In this document: one piece after another, positions 54,820-62,724 of the stretch
How positions within the stretch are numbered: the first letter of the stretch is position 1
How the letters are laid out: the number at the start of each line of letters is the position of its first letter
Assembly (NCBI GenBank): GCA_029432775.1
Contig: JAROAZ010000015.1
Location: 62,001-126,000, forward strand
DNA length: 64,000 nt
Direction: 5' to 3'
From: Pontiellaceae bacterium B12227
GTDB taxonomy: Bacteria; Verrucomicrobiota; Kiritimatiellia; Kiritimatiellales; Pontiellaceae
Translations under genes and position numbers: made by a program
The notes under the pieces: generated by a model
What the model was told of the DNA's origin: nothing
The model's database searches: none
The model's input: only the letters and a program-made list of their open reading frames with translations

Positions 54820-55497
54820 GTGCGCCCGTTTATTGAGGCTTTTGTGAAAGGCCGCTTCAGTCTGTTGCTTTTCATGATCGTGGCCATGTTTTTCGTGGTT
54901 CCGTTGGTCGGAAAAGATCAGGGTGTAATTGATGAAGTATTCGGCTGGTTCAGCATCGCGGTGCTCGTCAGCTGCCTTCGGGCCATTGCCCGAACCCGCG
55001 GCTATTTCATCTTCATGACGGCATTAACCGTTTTGAATGTGATCCTGAGCGGATCTGAAATCGTGGTGAAGGATGAATCGCACGGTTTCCTGATGGCCGT
55101 GCTGGGCTTTAAAATCATTTACTTCATTCTGGTTTTCCTGGGCATCATGCGGTTTGTACTGAACCGGGATGCAGTCGATGGGGACAAGATCTGCGGTGCA
55201 ATTGCCGCCTATCTTCTGATGGGAATGATCTGGTCATTCATATATACCGCTTTCTTTCACATAAACCCGGCCAGTATTTCGGTTCCGGAGGCGTGGCTGA
55301 GTTCCGATACGATTAACAGCTATTGGTCGATCTATTTCAGTTTCACGACTTTAACGACTCTGGGGTATGGGGATGTCACGCCGCAGACGCCGCTCACACA
55401 GTCCTATGCCGTGATGCAGGCTGCCATCGGGCAGATTTTTCTTGCGGTCATTGTTGCCCGCCTGATTGCTCTGCATATTTCGTACGAGCGGCAGTAA
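54820..55497 (+). CDS. Two-TM-pore potassium channel family protein (Ion_trans_2)
   Basis: 225 residues with about six hydrophobic segments. The C-terminal pore is diagnostic: STTLTTLGYGDVTPQT-type text (FTTLTTLGYGDVTP) with the GYG selectivity filter, followed by the inner helix AAIGQIFLAVIVARLIAL. No cytoplasmic RCK or CNB domain. The start is GTG at 54820 with GGGAGA 9 nt upstream, 5 bp after the efflux gene, so they form a small transcription unit. It abuts the convergent DA1-like gene at 55498. Confidence 0.88.
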   Translation: MRPFIEAFVKGRFSLLLFMIVAMFFVVPLVGKDQGVIDEVFGWFSIAVLVSCLRAIARTRGYFIFMTALTVLNVILSGSEIVVKDESHGFLMAVLGFKIIYFILVFLGIMRFVLNRDAVDGDKICGAIAAYLLMGMIWSFIYTAFFHINPASISVPEAWLSSDTINSYWSIYFSFTTLTTLGYGDVTPQTPLTQSYAVMQAAIGQIFLAVIVARLIALHISYERQ

Positions 55498-56562
55498 TCA
55501 AGGGTGCTCTTCCGGGGACGGCGCCTTTTCAGGAAGCGAATCCACGTCAACGGTGTCCATCCATCGCTTGAGGCCCTGCCACCCGTTGAAGCCCATCAGG
55601 TTGTTCACATAGCGGTATCCGTCGCCGTAGTCCGGGTCTTTGCAGGTTTCGATACTGTCGAGCGAATCGGGATAGTTTCTGCGCCGGCAGTATTCGGCCG
55701 CCGCCTGCTGGCAGATGCCTTCGTGAACCCAGAGCGGCGCTTTTTCCAGCCGGGGGAAATGTTCATGCATCAGGTCGTGCATCAGTTCATGCGTTGCGGC
55801 AACCCGGAAGGTTTCATCGTGCAGGTGATCAATAATGTAGATGGTTTCTTTCGACTGTTCCGGGCTGCTTTTCCAGGCCCCGAAAATGCCGCGTTTAATC
55901 AGCATGGTCTGCCGGCTGTACAGCCCGCGGATGGATACCGGGGAATCACTTTTACGCAAGTCGCCGGAAAGTTTATTCATTTCATCGCGGTCGACCAGCT
56001 TGAGTTCGGGGATCGATTGAATCTGCAGGCCGGTCCAGGCTTCCAGTTGCCGCCGTGCGATGTCGTAATGTTTCAGTGCCATCTCCTGGGTTGATACCTC
56101 CCAGCGACGGCAGGTGTGGCACAGGATCCTTCCGTCGCTGAGTTCGGTTGGATGAGCCGCAGGCAGGCCGCAGGAGAAACAGGTGGGGCTGTTGTTTATG
56201 CATTGTTCGCAGTAGTTATGCCGGGTAATGCTATAGCCTTCATGAATGGCTCCTCCGCAGATTTCGCACCGGGGCAGGGTGGTATTGAAACATTTCTGAC
56301 TGCAGTAGATTTTTCCATCAGACTCAATGTATTTCCCGCGGATGACCTTTTCGCATTTGCAGCACAGTGGGCGGAACTCATCCACGCAGGCTTCCGAGCA
56401 GCATTTATAGCCCTCATAATTCCAGTATTTCTGCGGGAGTACACGGTCGCAGAAATCGCAGCGCTCTTCGCGCTGCCGAGCCTGCACCATCACCGCACCA
56501 AGAAGGGCAACGGTAAATATTCGCCTGGAAAATGAAAATGACACGTTTTGAATGCTATGCAA
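55498..56562 (-). CDS. Exported bacterial DA1-like LIM metallopeptidase
   Basis: 354 residues. An N-terminal hydrophobic export signal (RRIFTVALLGAVMVQA) is followed by a Cys-rich region (35-151) with at least eight paired CxxC-type zinc sites, of LIM type (CDFCDR..CSEAC; CCKCEK..CSQKC; CEICGG..CEQC; CFSCGL..CHTC). The C-terminal half has the gluzincin motif HELMH at 258-262 and HEGICQQ at 280-286, matching the HExxH...EGICQ signature of plant DA1 and bacterial DA1-like peptidases. The start is TTG at 56562 with no good Shine-Dalgarno; GTG at 56544 is an alternative. Substrate unknown. Confidence 0.78.
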   Translation of the reverse strand: MHSIQNVSFSFSRRIFTVALLGAVMVQARQREERCDFCDRVLPQKYWNYEGYKCCSEACVDEFRPLCCKCEKVIRGKYIESDGKIYCSQKCFNTTLPRCEICGGAIHEGYSITRHNYCEQCINNSPTCFSCGLPAAHPTELSDGRILCHTCRRWEVSTQEMALKHYDIARRQLEAWTGLQIQSIPELKLVDRDEMNKLSGDLRKSDSPVSIRGLYSRQTMLIKRGIFGAWKSSPEQSKETIYIIDHLHDETFRVAATHELMHDLMHEHFPRLEKAPLWVHEGICQQAAAEYCRRRNYPDSLDSIETCKDPDYGDGYRYVNNLMGFNGWQGLKRWMDTVDVDSLPEKAPSPEEHP

Positions 56563-56641
56563 AAAGGCTCGGAACTCAATCTCTAAAGCGTTCTTTTAGC
56601 GCGGATTACTGGATATACGCTGAATGAATACCTCTTTTTAG

Positions 56642-56688
56642 TTCCAATGGTTGGAAAAACGGGCATAGAATCTTTTCAACCATTGGAA
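56642..56688. repeat. Palindrome pair upstream of the ACT-domain gene
   Basis: TTCCAATGGTTGGAA (56642-56656) and TTTCAACCATTGGAA (56674-56688, one mismatch), 32 bp centre to centre. The second copy's GGAA continues into GGAAAGG, which is the ribosome-binding site of the gene at 56699. Confidence 0.8.
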
Positions 56689-56698
56689 AGGCAGAAAT

Positions 56699-57238
56699 AT
56701 GGCAGATAAACAGATTATGGTGATTTCAGTAATGGATCGCGACCGACCGGGCATTGTGGCCGAAGTAACCGAAGGAATCAGCGCGCTGGGTGGTAACCTG
56801 GCCGATTTGCGCGAATCGGTATTGTGCGGCTATTTTACAATGATTCTGGTGGCCAGTTTCCCGCAAGAGATCTCGGCGGAAACGGTTGAGCGGACCATGG
56901 CCGAAGAAACGGCATCGCGCGTTTCGGTACAGCTGGCCGAAGGGTCGCTCACCGAAAACAGCTCTTCGGAGGATGTTTATGTGCTCTCCGCCGTCGGGCG
57001 CGACCGGGTGGGGCTGGTGGCGTTGGTATCGCGCTTCTGCTGCGAACGGGGCGTTAATATTATCGACCTTGCATCCCATGTGGATGCGGATCAATACACT
57101 ATGATGCTGCAGGTCGACCTTTCCGGCATCCAATCTCTGGAAGATTTTAAAGCGGAGCTTTCCGGCTTCGGGAACGACAGCGGCCTGAAACTGGTGCTTC
57201 AGCACAACGATATTTTCAGAGCAACGAATGAGATTTAG
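56699..57238 (+). CDS. Tandem ACT-domain regulatory protein (GcvR-like)
   Basis: 179 residues with two ACT domains: KQIMVISVMDRDRPGIVAEVTEGISALGGNLADL (5-38) and VYVLSAVGRDRVGLVALVSRFCCERGVNIIDLAS (about 92-126). ACT domains bind small ligands, usually amino acids, and GcvR-type doubles are regulators without DNA-binding parts. It is followed by a UPF0210 gene, the same partnership seen in many Firmicutes, though a 94-bp gap with a large inverted repeat separates them here. A palindrome variant at 57128 lies inside. Confidence 0.85.
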   Translation: MADKQIMVISVMDRDRPGIVAEVTEGISALGGNLADLRESVLCGYFTMILVASFPQEISAETVERTMAEETASRVSVQLAEGSLTENSSSEDVYVLSAVGRDRVGLVALVSRFCCERGVNIIDLASHVDADQYTMMLQVDLSGIQSLEDFKAELSGFGNDSGLKLVLQHNDIFRATNEI

Positions 57239-57243
57239 GGGCT

Positions 57244-57307
57244 AGGCATGAGGCACCAGGCACGAGGGGGTGTGATGAACAGCACTCGTGCCTGGTGCCT
57301 AATGCCT
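57244..57307. repeat. Long inverted repeat (23-bp arms) between ACT and UPF0210 genes
   Basis: Left arm 57244-57266 (AGGCATGAGGCACCAGGCACGAG) and right arm 57285-57307 pair at 22 of 23 positions around an 18-nt loop. Without a T-run it is more a repeat element than a terminator. Confidence 0.8.
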
Positions 57308-57332
57308 CTTACCTGCGACAAAGGAGCAAAAC

Positions 57333-58712
57333 ATGATTCGATCCGACCAGATTCTAAAAACCGTTGAAATGATCCAGAAGGAAAATCTGGATGTCCGTGC
57401 TGTCACCATGGGCATCTGCCTGCTGGACTGCCGCACCGGCGATGCCGAATCCACCGCGCAGAATATCGGCGACAAAATTAAACTGCTCGCAGGCAGTTTT
57501 GTGGAAACCTGCGACCGCATCGGCGGCAAGTATGGCGTGCCGGTGGTGAACAAACGTATTTCAGTTACGCCGATCGCCCACGTGGGCGCCGGTTTTTCCC
57601 GCGAAGGGTTTGTGCTGCTGGCCAAAGCGCTTGATCAGGCCGCCACCGAAGTCGGCATCGACATTATCGGCGGCTACTCGGCCAACGTCGAGAAGGGGAT
57701 TAATCAGGGCGATTTAAACCTGATCAAATCCATTCCAGAGGCGCTGGCCACAACGTCCCGCGTATGTTCATCCATCAATGCCGGCTCCACGCGGCACGGT
57801 CTGAATATGGATGCCGTGGCTATGCTGGGCAAAACCGTGCAGGCAGCTGCCGCCGAAACAAAAGAGACCAATGGGTTCGGCGCCGCAAAACTGGTTATCT
57901 TTGCCAATCAGCCGGGCGATAATCCTTTTATGGCCGGTGCCATTCACGGCCTCGGCGAGGCCGAGGCCGTCATCAACGTCGGTGTCAGCGGGCCGGGGGT
58001 GATTGCCCGTGCGTTGGAACGGAAAATTGAAGTCGAAGGTGCGGAAAACCTCGGGCTCGATGATCTGGCTGAAGAGATCAAGCAGGCCACCTTCCGCGTG
58101 ACCCGCTGCGGGGAACTGATCGGGCGTCAGGTGGCCGAAGAACTCGGGCTGCCGTTTGGTGTGGTCGATCTCTCCCTGGCTCCTACGCCGTTAGTGGGCG
58201 ATTCTGTGGGCGAAATCCTGAACATTCTCGGCGTGGACGATGTCGGGGCTCCCGGTTCCACCGCCATTGTCGCCATGCTCAACGATGCGGTTAAAAAGGG
58301 AGGCTCATTTGCTTCCCAAAGTGTCGGCGGCCTGAGCGGCGCCTTTATTCCCGTGATGGAGGACTCGGTGCTGGCCGATGCCGCCGAGCGCGGATGTCTG
58401 ATCCTTGAAAAGCTCGAAGCCATGACCTGCGTCTGTTCCGTTGGGCTGGATATGGTTCCGATTCCCGGCGACACTCCGCCGGAGACGATTGCCGCCATCA
58501 TGGCCGACGAGTTGATGATCGGGGTGATCAATTCCAAAACCACGGCGGCCCGTTTGATTCCGGTTCCGGGAAAAGCGGCCGGCGATTTTGTTTCGTTCGG
58601 CGGCCTTTTTGGCGAAAGTGTGGTGCTTCCGGTCCGCAATACCGGAAAGTCGGCGCGGTTTGTCAACTTCGGCGGACGCATCCCGGCTCCGATCCACAGC
58701 CTGAAAAACTAA
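57333..58712 (+). CDS. UPF0210/DUF711 (PFL) family protein
   Basis: 459 residues, cytoplasmic, standard family length (about 450). Recognisable family text: IRSDQILKTVEMIQKENLDVRAVTMGI, RISVTPIAHVGAGFS, GGYSANVEKG, VCSSINAGSTRHGLNMDAV, SGPGVIARAL and SVGLDMVPIPGDTPPETIAAI. The reaction is unknown; the fold is related to glycyl-radical-type and mannonate-like barrels only tentatively. AAAGGAG is 6 nt before the ATG. Its persistent pairing with an ACT protein implies ligand-controlled amino-acid metabolism. Confidence 0.92.
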   Translation: MIRSDQILKTVEMIQKENLDVRAVTMGICLLDCRTGDAESTAQNIGDKIKLLAGSFVETCDRIGGKYGVPVVNKRISVTPIAHVGAGFSREGFVLLAKALDQAATEVGIDIIGGYSANVEKGINQGDLNLIKSIPEALATTSRVCSSINAGSTRHGLNMDAVAMLGKTVQAAAAETKETNGFGAAKLVIFANQPGDNPFMAGAIHGLGEAEAVINVGVSGPGVIARALERKIEVEGAENLGLDDLAEEIKQATFRVTRCGELIGRQVAEELGLPFGVVDLSLAPTPLVGDSVGEILNILGVDDVGAPGSTAIVAMLNDAVKKGGSFASQSVGGLSGAFIPVMEDSVLADAAERGCLILEKLEAMTCVCSVGLDMVPIPGDTPPETIAAIMADELMIGVINSKTTAARLIPVPGKAAGDFVSFGGLFGESVVLPVRNTGKSARFVNFGGRIPAPIHSLKN

Positions 58713-58751
58713 AACCGCAGCCCTTGAGGCCGTCAGCAGAAGGGAGAGGCC

Positions 58752-59240
58752 ATGAAGAAATCAGTCTTATTGTTGATGTTCATCCTGTGTTTCGGCGTTT
58801 GGGCCATTGTGGTGGATAACCTGATTGTTCCCTCACCGCATATGCTTGAGGTTGAAAAGGGCCGGTTTGCTGAGTTTACAGTTAAGGAGCGGAAATTCGA
58901 CGGACGGGTCGATCTGCTGAAAGACAAGCTTTTGATTGCCGCGGAAGTGGAGGGCAAAAATCGCTATTTCATGCTCGATCGTACTGGGATGTTCGAGACC
59001 GCGTTGAGGTTGATTCCTGAAGGCACTGAAATTGAACTTCGCTACAGCCGGAGCTTTCCCAAATTCTGGCAGCGGACCCTGTATGAAATCCGGGTCATCG
59101 GTTTTCCGGTCATCAGCTATACCGACGACTACCTCAAGCAGGAACAGGCGTTTATTTATAAATTCACTGGCGCAATAGGAGGTCTGTTCCTCTTGCTCTG
59201 CTACCTTGGATTGATGAAAAAAAACCGCCGGAAAAAATAG
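58752..59240 (+). CDS. Bitopic membrane protein of unknown function
   Basis: 162 residues. TM helices at the N-terminus (SVLLLMFILCFGVWAIVV) and near the C-terminus (FTGAIGGLFLLLCYLGLM), with a 110-residue beta-rich outer domain between and a basic tail (KKNRRKK). GGGAGAG precedes the ATG. It does not match a family I know. The stop codon touches a palindrome copy. Confidence 0.65.
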   Translation: MKKSVLLLMFILCFGVWAIVVDNLIVPSPHMLEVEKGRFAEFTVKERKFDGRVDLLKDKLLIAAEVEGKNRYFMLDRTGMFETALRLIPEGTEIELRYSRSFPKFWQRTLYEIRVIGFPVISYTDDYLKQEQAFIYKFTGAIGGLFLLLCYLGLMKKNRRKK

Positions 59241-59255
59241 TTCCAATGGTTGGAA
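59241..59255. repeat. Palindrome copy TTCCAATGGTTGGAA
   Basis: Begins on the base after the TAG stop of the preceding gene. Same sequence as the copy at 56642. Confidence 0.85.
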
Positions 59256-59334
59256 GAGGATCTTTCCAACGATCCGCCTTGAACGAAATTGTTCGGATGG
59301 AATCTAAACAGCCATTAACAGCTGAGGTTTAATC

Positions 59335-59883
59335 ATGAAAAAGCGCTGGCTTGTAATAGGAGCAATGGTTTCTGCGTCGTTGGTATCGGCGGGGCCAAAG
59401 GAGACACAGATGGATAAGGGAATATTTGCGGCAGGTTGTTTCTGGGGCGTGGAGGCTCTCTTTGAAGAGCTCGATGGCGTGCAGTCCGCCACATCCGGTT
59501 ATATCGGCGGGCACACGGACAATCCCACTTATAAGGATATCTGTTACAAGGATACGGGCCATGCCGAGGCGGTTGAAGTGGTGTACGATCCCGACAAGGT
59601 TTCGTTTGAAGATCTGTGTTTATACTTTTGGCGGCTCCACGACCCGACCACCATGAACCGGCAGGGGCCGGACCGGGGATCGCAATACCGGTCCGCCATT
59701 TTTTATCTGAATGATGAGCAGAAACAGATCGCTGAAAAGGTGAAGCCGGAAGCCCAGAAAAAATGGAAGAAGCCGATTGTTACGGAAATTACAAAGGCCT
59801 CCAAATTCTATCGGGCGGAGGAGTACCATCAGGACTATTTCAAGAAACACGGGCCCCATGGCTGTCATTACCTGAGGGATTAG
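59335..59883 (+). CDS. msrA: Exported peptide-methionine (S)-S-oxide reductase
   Basis: Repairs oxidised Met in proteins. 182 residues with a signal peptide (ending LVSAGPKE), placing it in the periplasm. The catalytic motif GCFWGVE (Cys nucleophile) at about residues 33-39, TSGYIGGHTDNPTY, GHAEAVEVVYDP, DRGSQYRSAIF and YHQDYF are intact. GAGG is 9 nt upstream of the ATG. No msrB is adjacent. Periplasmic repair fits with the sulfatases and other exported proteins of this region. Confidence 0.94.
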   Translation: MKKRWLVIGAMVSASLVSAGPKETQMDKGIFAAGCFWGVEALFEELDGVQSATSGYIGGHTDNPTYKDICYKDTGHAEAVEVVYDPDKVSFEDLCLYFWRLHDPTTMNRQGPDRGSQYRSAIFYLNDEQKQIAEKVKPEAQKKWKKPIVTEITKASKFYRAEEYHQDYFKKHGPHGCHYLRD

Positions 59884-59900
59884 CCGAAATTCGGGAATAG

Positions 59901-60012
59901 AACCACGGATACACGCGGATGGACACTGATGTTCAACAAGTTATGAAACTGGTTCCGCCCACCTTCAGGAGTAGGCTCCAATTTTCCGCACCCTGCTCTG
60001 CTATCCGTGGTT
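59901..60012. repeat. Intergenic repeat bounded by AACCACGGATA inverted ends
   Basis: AACCACGGATA (59901-59911) and its complement TATCCGTGGTT (60002-60012) bound a 90-bp gene-free stretch containing ACACGCGGATGGACACTGATG. The end word is shared with the inverted repeat at 36105. It fills most of the 207-bp gap between msrA and the convergent PrsW-like gene. Confidence 0.6.
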
Positions 60013-60090
60013 CATTTCTGCTTCTAGGATTCGTCCAGAGCCTGTGCATTAAGAGTATGATTAAACTTAATCCTCTGACTGAGTTTGGCT

Positions 60091-61167
60091 TCAGTCCGGC
60101 GCACACTTCCAGACGCACCACCATTTTTTTTCGGTCTTTTGGATGACATCGCGGTTCAGCTCTTCGAGGGCGTCGTTGAAGGTGGAGAGGTCGAAGGTGG
60201 CGGCTTTCTGGCGCTTGTTGATCCGGACCCCTTTGATTTTGATGCGGAGGTTATGTTTCCCGCCTTTCCCTTTGCGCAATTCCTTCTTCAGGCTGCCGAA
60301 AACGGAGCCATAGTGGCGGATCAGGTGTTTGAGCGATTTAAGTGTGCAGACGTAGGCCCCGCACGATTCACATTTCTGGAGGCTGATGCGGCCTTTTTCA
60401 AACGTCGGCTTCGGAGCGGCATTGTTGCAATCAAGACATTGCAGGCCGGGCTGGATTTCCGATGATTGGAAGCCGTGCACAAATTCCGAAAGAGTGGTGC
60501 GGAAGGGCGACTGGGCAGTGGTGTAGCCGAGCATCTGGCGCATCCAGCTGTAGGCCCCTTTCAGGATCAGGTAGAGGCCGGGCAGCAGAAACCAGTAGGA
60601 GACGGCGATATCGTAGAGAGTGTGATACAGGCCGGCCACTACATAGCTTGCCAATAGCACAAACCAGCCGCCCCGGAACTTGGTGGCCCAGAAAAAGGCG
60701 AGGCCCATAACCATGCTGAAGGCAATGTGCATCGGGGTGCAGATCACCAGACGAATGGCAATCAGCGGGGAGCTCATGGGCGTGGCGGCGGCATAGAAAT
60801 AGTTTTCGATCAGCGAAAATCCGAGCGCCACGCAGGCCATATAAATAAGGCCGTCGGTTGGTTCATCCATTTCTTTCCGGATAATCGGCCAGCAGAAAAA
60901 CAGTGCCATCAGCTTGCCCAGCTCCTCAATGAAGCCGACGAAAAAGTAGGAGAAGGGGATGCCGTCGTGAATCGATACGCCCTGCGACTCCAGCACTTGG
61001 TAGAGAAAAAGCGAAATGATGACGGACATCAGACCGCCCCAGATCGTGACGGCCGCCATCATCCAGAAGGGTTCCGCTTCGTGGACATCATACTGCCGAA
61101 GCTTCCGAATGCTCAGCAGCCCGAACAGGAACGACAGCCCAATGAGTATCAGTTTAAGCATTTCCAT
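60091..61167 (-). CDS. PrsW-family intramembrane glutamic protease with C-terminal zinc ribbon
   Basis: 358 residues. Eight or so TM helices carry the PrsW/CPBP-related motifs: EELGK at 81-85, FSLIENYFY with Glu121, MHIAF with His147 and YHTLYD with His182 and Asp186. PrsW cleaves anti-sigma factors in Bacillus; the target here is unknown. The last 110 residues are cytoplasmic with four zinc-type cysteines (CLDC...CESC) and a basic stretch (KKELRKGKGGKHNLRIKIKG). ATG at 61167 or 61161; GGGGA favours the latter, by spacing. The copy TTCCGATGATTGGAA at 60457 lies inside. Confidence 0.78.
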   Translation of the reverse strand: MEMLKLILIGLSFLFGLLSIRKLRQYDVHEAEPFWMMAAVTIWGGLMSVIISLFLYQVLESQGVSIHDGIPFSYFFVGFIEELGKLMALFFCWPIIRKEMDEPTDGLIYMACVALGFSLIENYFYAAATPMSSPLIAIRLVICTPMHIAFSMVMGLAFFWATKFRGGWFVLLASYVVAGLYHTLYDIAVSYWFLLPGLYLILKGAYSWMRQMLGYTTAQSPFRTTLSEFVHGFQSSEIQPGLQCLDCNNAAPKPTFEKGRISLQKCESCGAYVCTLKSLKHLIRHYGSVFGSLKKELRKGKGGKHNLRIKIKGVRINKRQKAATFDLSTFNDALEELNRDVIQKTEKKWWCVWKCAPD

Positions 61168-61284
61168 AATTCCCCAGATCCGATCCGGGGATAATATGCC
61201 GCACTGAAAACGAAAATGCGCATACAAAGAGTTCCGACTTTTATAACGACTCCGCTCCGGCTTTGCGCTAAAACCGTGTTTGCG

Positions 61285-61812
61285 ATGAACACGATCATTC
61301 AGAAGCCACGCAAGATCATCACGAAGCTGTTTCCAGAAAATGGACGTTTCCCGAATGCGGGAAAACGCTCGCTGGTGATTTACGATCAGGTGCTGAAGCT
61401 GCCCGGCCACAATGCACCCGATTTTATTGAAGCGCAGGTCAAGGCGAATGGCTGGGGCCATTGCTGGCGCTGGGGGCTCTACGACTATCACCATTACCAC
61501 AGCACAGCCCATGAATGCCTCTGCATCTATTCCGGTTCGGTTCGGGTGCAGTTCGGCGGGCCCGGCGGCTGGATGGTGGATGCCTATCCGGGCGATGTGA
61601 TCCTACTGCCGGCCGGGCTGACGCATAAAAACGTGCGTTGCTCCCTCGGCTTTAGAACCGTCGGGTGCTATCCGCAGGGCCAGTCGCCCGACATGATGGT
61701 GGGCAAGGCCGGGGAGCGACCCGCCGCCGACCGCAACATTGCGGCTGTTCCTCTGCCGAAACAGGATCCGATCTTTGGAAAAAGCGGCGAACTTTCCAAC
61801 CATTGGAAATAG
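61285..61812 (+). CDS. Cupin-fold protein (YjlB-like)
   Basis: 175 residues, cytoplasmic. Cupin motif 1 HYHSTAHECLCIYSGSVRVQFGG (two His and Glu) and motif 2 YPGDVILLPAGLTHKNV are clear. Text (FPNAGKRSLVIYDQVL; GWGHCWRWGLYDYHHYHS) matches the YjlB group of unknown reaction. The start at 61285 is by family comparison; no strong Shine-Dalgarno. The C-terminal residues SNHWK and the stop codon are encoded by a palindrome copy (61794-61808), so the repeat has been domesticated as the protein's end. Confidence 0.82.
   Translation: MNTIIQKPRKIITKLFPENGRFPNAGKRSLVIYDQVLKLPGHNAPDFIEAQVKANGWGHCWRWGLYDYHHYHSTAHECLCIYSGSVRVQFGGPGGWMVDAYPGDVILLPAGLTHKNVRCSLGFRTVGCYPQGQSPDMMVGKAGERPAADRNIAAVPLPKQDPIFGKSGELSNHWK
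61794..61808. repeat. Palindrome copy TTCCAACCATTGGAA at a C-terminus
   Basis: Encodes the final residues of the cupin protein; the stop codon TAG begins two bases after it. Confidence 0.85.
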
Positions 61813-61927
61813 AGCGCCTTTCTGCTGATGGTAGGCAAAATGATTTTGAGCAAAATAATTATTCTGACCGAGCAGTAATCATTTTGCATATACTGTTTTG
61901 TGGGTTGGTTGAGAGGAAATACCGAAT

Positions 61928-62569
61928 ATGACGGAAAAACAGGATTACAGTCCCAGTGAAGAGCTGGCAAATGCCATCACGCACGGGATCGGTTTCTTTC
62001 TCGGTATTGCGGTGCTGGTGATTCTGGTCGTTTTTTCCAGTCTTCGGAAAAGTCCATGGGAAATCGTCAGCTGCTCCATTTATGGAACGACTTTTATTCT
62101 CCTCTATCTGGGATCCACGCTCTATCACTCGTCCCGCAAGCCGGGTGTGCGCCGGATCATGAAAATTATTGATCACTCGGCCATCTATCTGTTGATTGCC
62201 GGAACCTACACGCCCTATGCACTGGCTCCCCTGCGCGGTGCGCTGGGTTGGAGCATCTTCGGAATCATCTGGGGCTGTGCGATTATCGGGATCTTTTTCA
62301 AGGCGTTCTATACGGGCCGTTTCAAGTGGGTTTCGCTGGGCAGCTATCTATTCATGGGCTGGTTCTGTGTGATTGCCGTGAAGCCGCTGTTTGAGTCGCT
62401 CTCCACAACGGGATTCGTTTTTTTTGCAACCGGTGGTCTGTGCTACACGGTCGGCGCGGTGTTCTATGCCTGGAAATCACTCAAATGGTCGCATGCCGTC
62501 TGGCATCTGTTCGTGCTCGCCGGCAGCCTCTGCCACTTTTTCAGCATCCTTTTCGGGATTGCGCTCTAG
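61928..62569 (+). CDS. Hemolysin III/PAQR-family membrane protein
   Basis: 213 residues, seven TM helices. Family motifs are visible: ELANAITHGIGFFLGI, STLYHSSRKPGVRRIMKIIDHSAIYLLIAGTYTPYAL and WHLFVLAGSLCHFFSI, with the conserved metal-site His and Asp residues. Members (YqfA, hemolysin III) are related to PAQR receptors; the bacterial role is envelope homeostasis at best guess. AGGAAA is 8 nt upstream of the ATG. Free-standing gene. Confidence 0.93.
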   Translation: MTEKQDYSPSEELANAITHGIGFFLGIAVLVILVVFSSLRKSPWEIVSCSIYGTTFILLYLGSTLYHSSRKPGVRRIMKIIDHSAIYLLIAGTYTPYALAPLRGALGWSIFGIIWGCAIIGIFFKAFYTGRFKWVSLGSYLFMGWFCVIAVKPLFESLSTTGFVFFATGGLCYTVGAVFYAWKSLKWSHAVWHLFVLAGSLCHFFSILFGIAL

Positions 62570-62724
62570 GTGCATAGGCTGGAAATTGCGAAAAAATTCC
62601 AGTTTGATTTTAAAAACAACTTCAGCGGCATACACAAAAAATGAATAAAAAGTTGTTATAATATAATGCATACAATAACTATATGTTTTCAGTATTTGAC
62701 GATTATTGGGTATGGGGAAGTTTT

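Noticed and set aside
53381..55497. Efflux lipoprotein and K+ channel as one transport system
   Set aside because: They are adjacent and probably co-transcribed, but the families do not cooperate in any known system and no pump or fusion protein is present.
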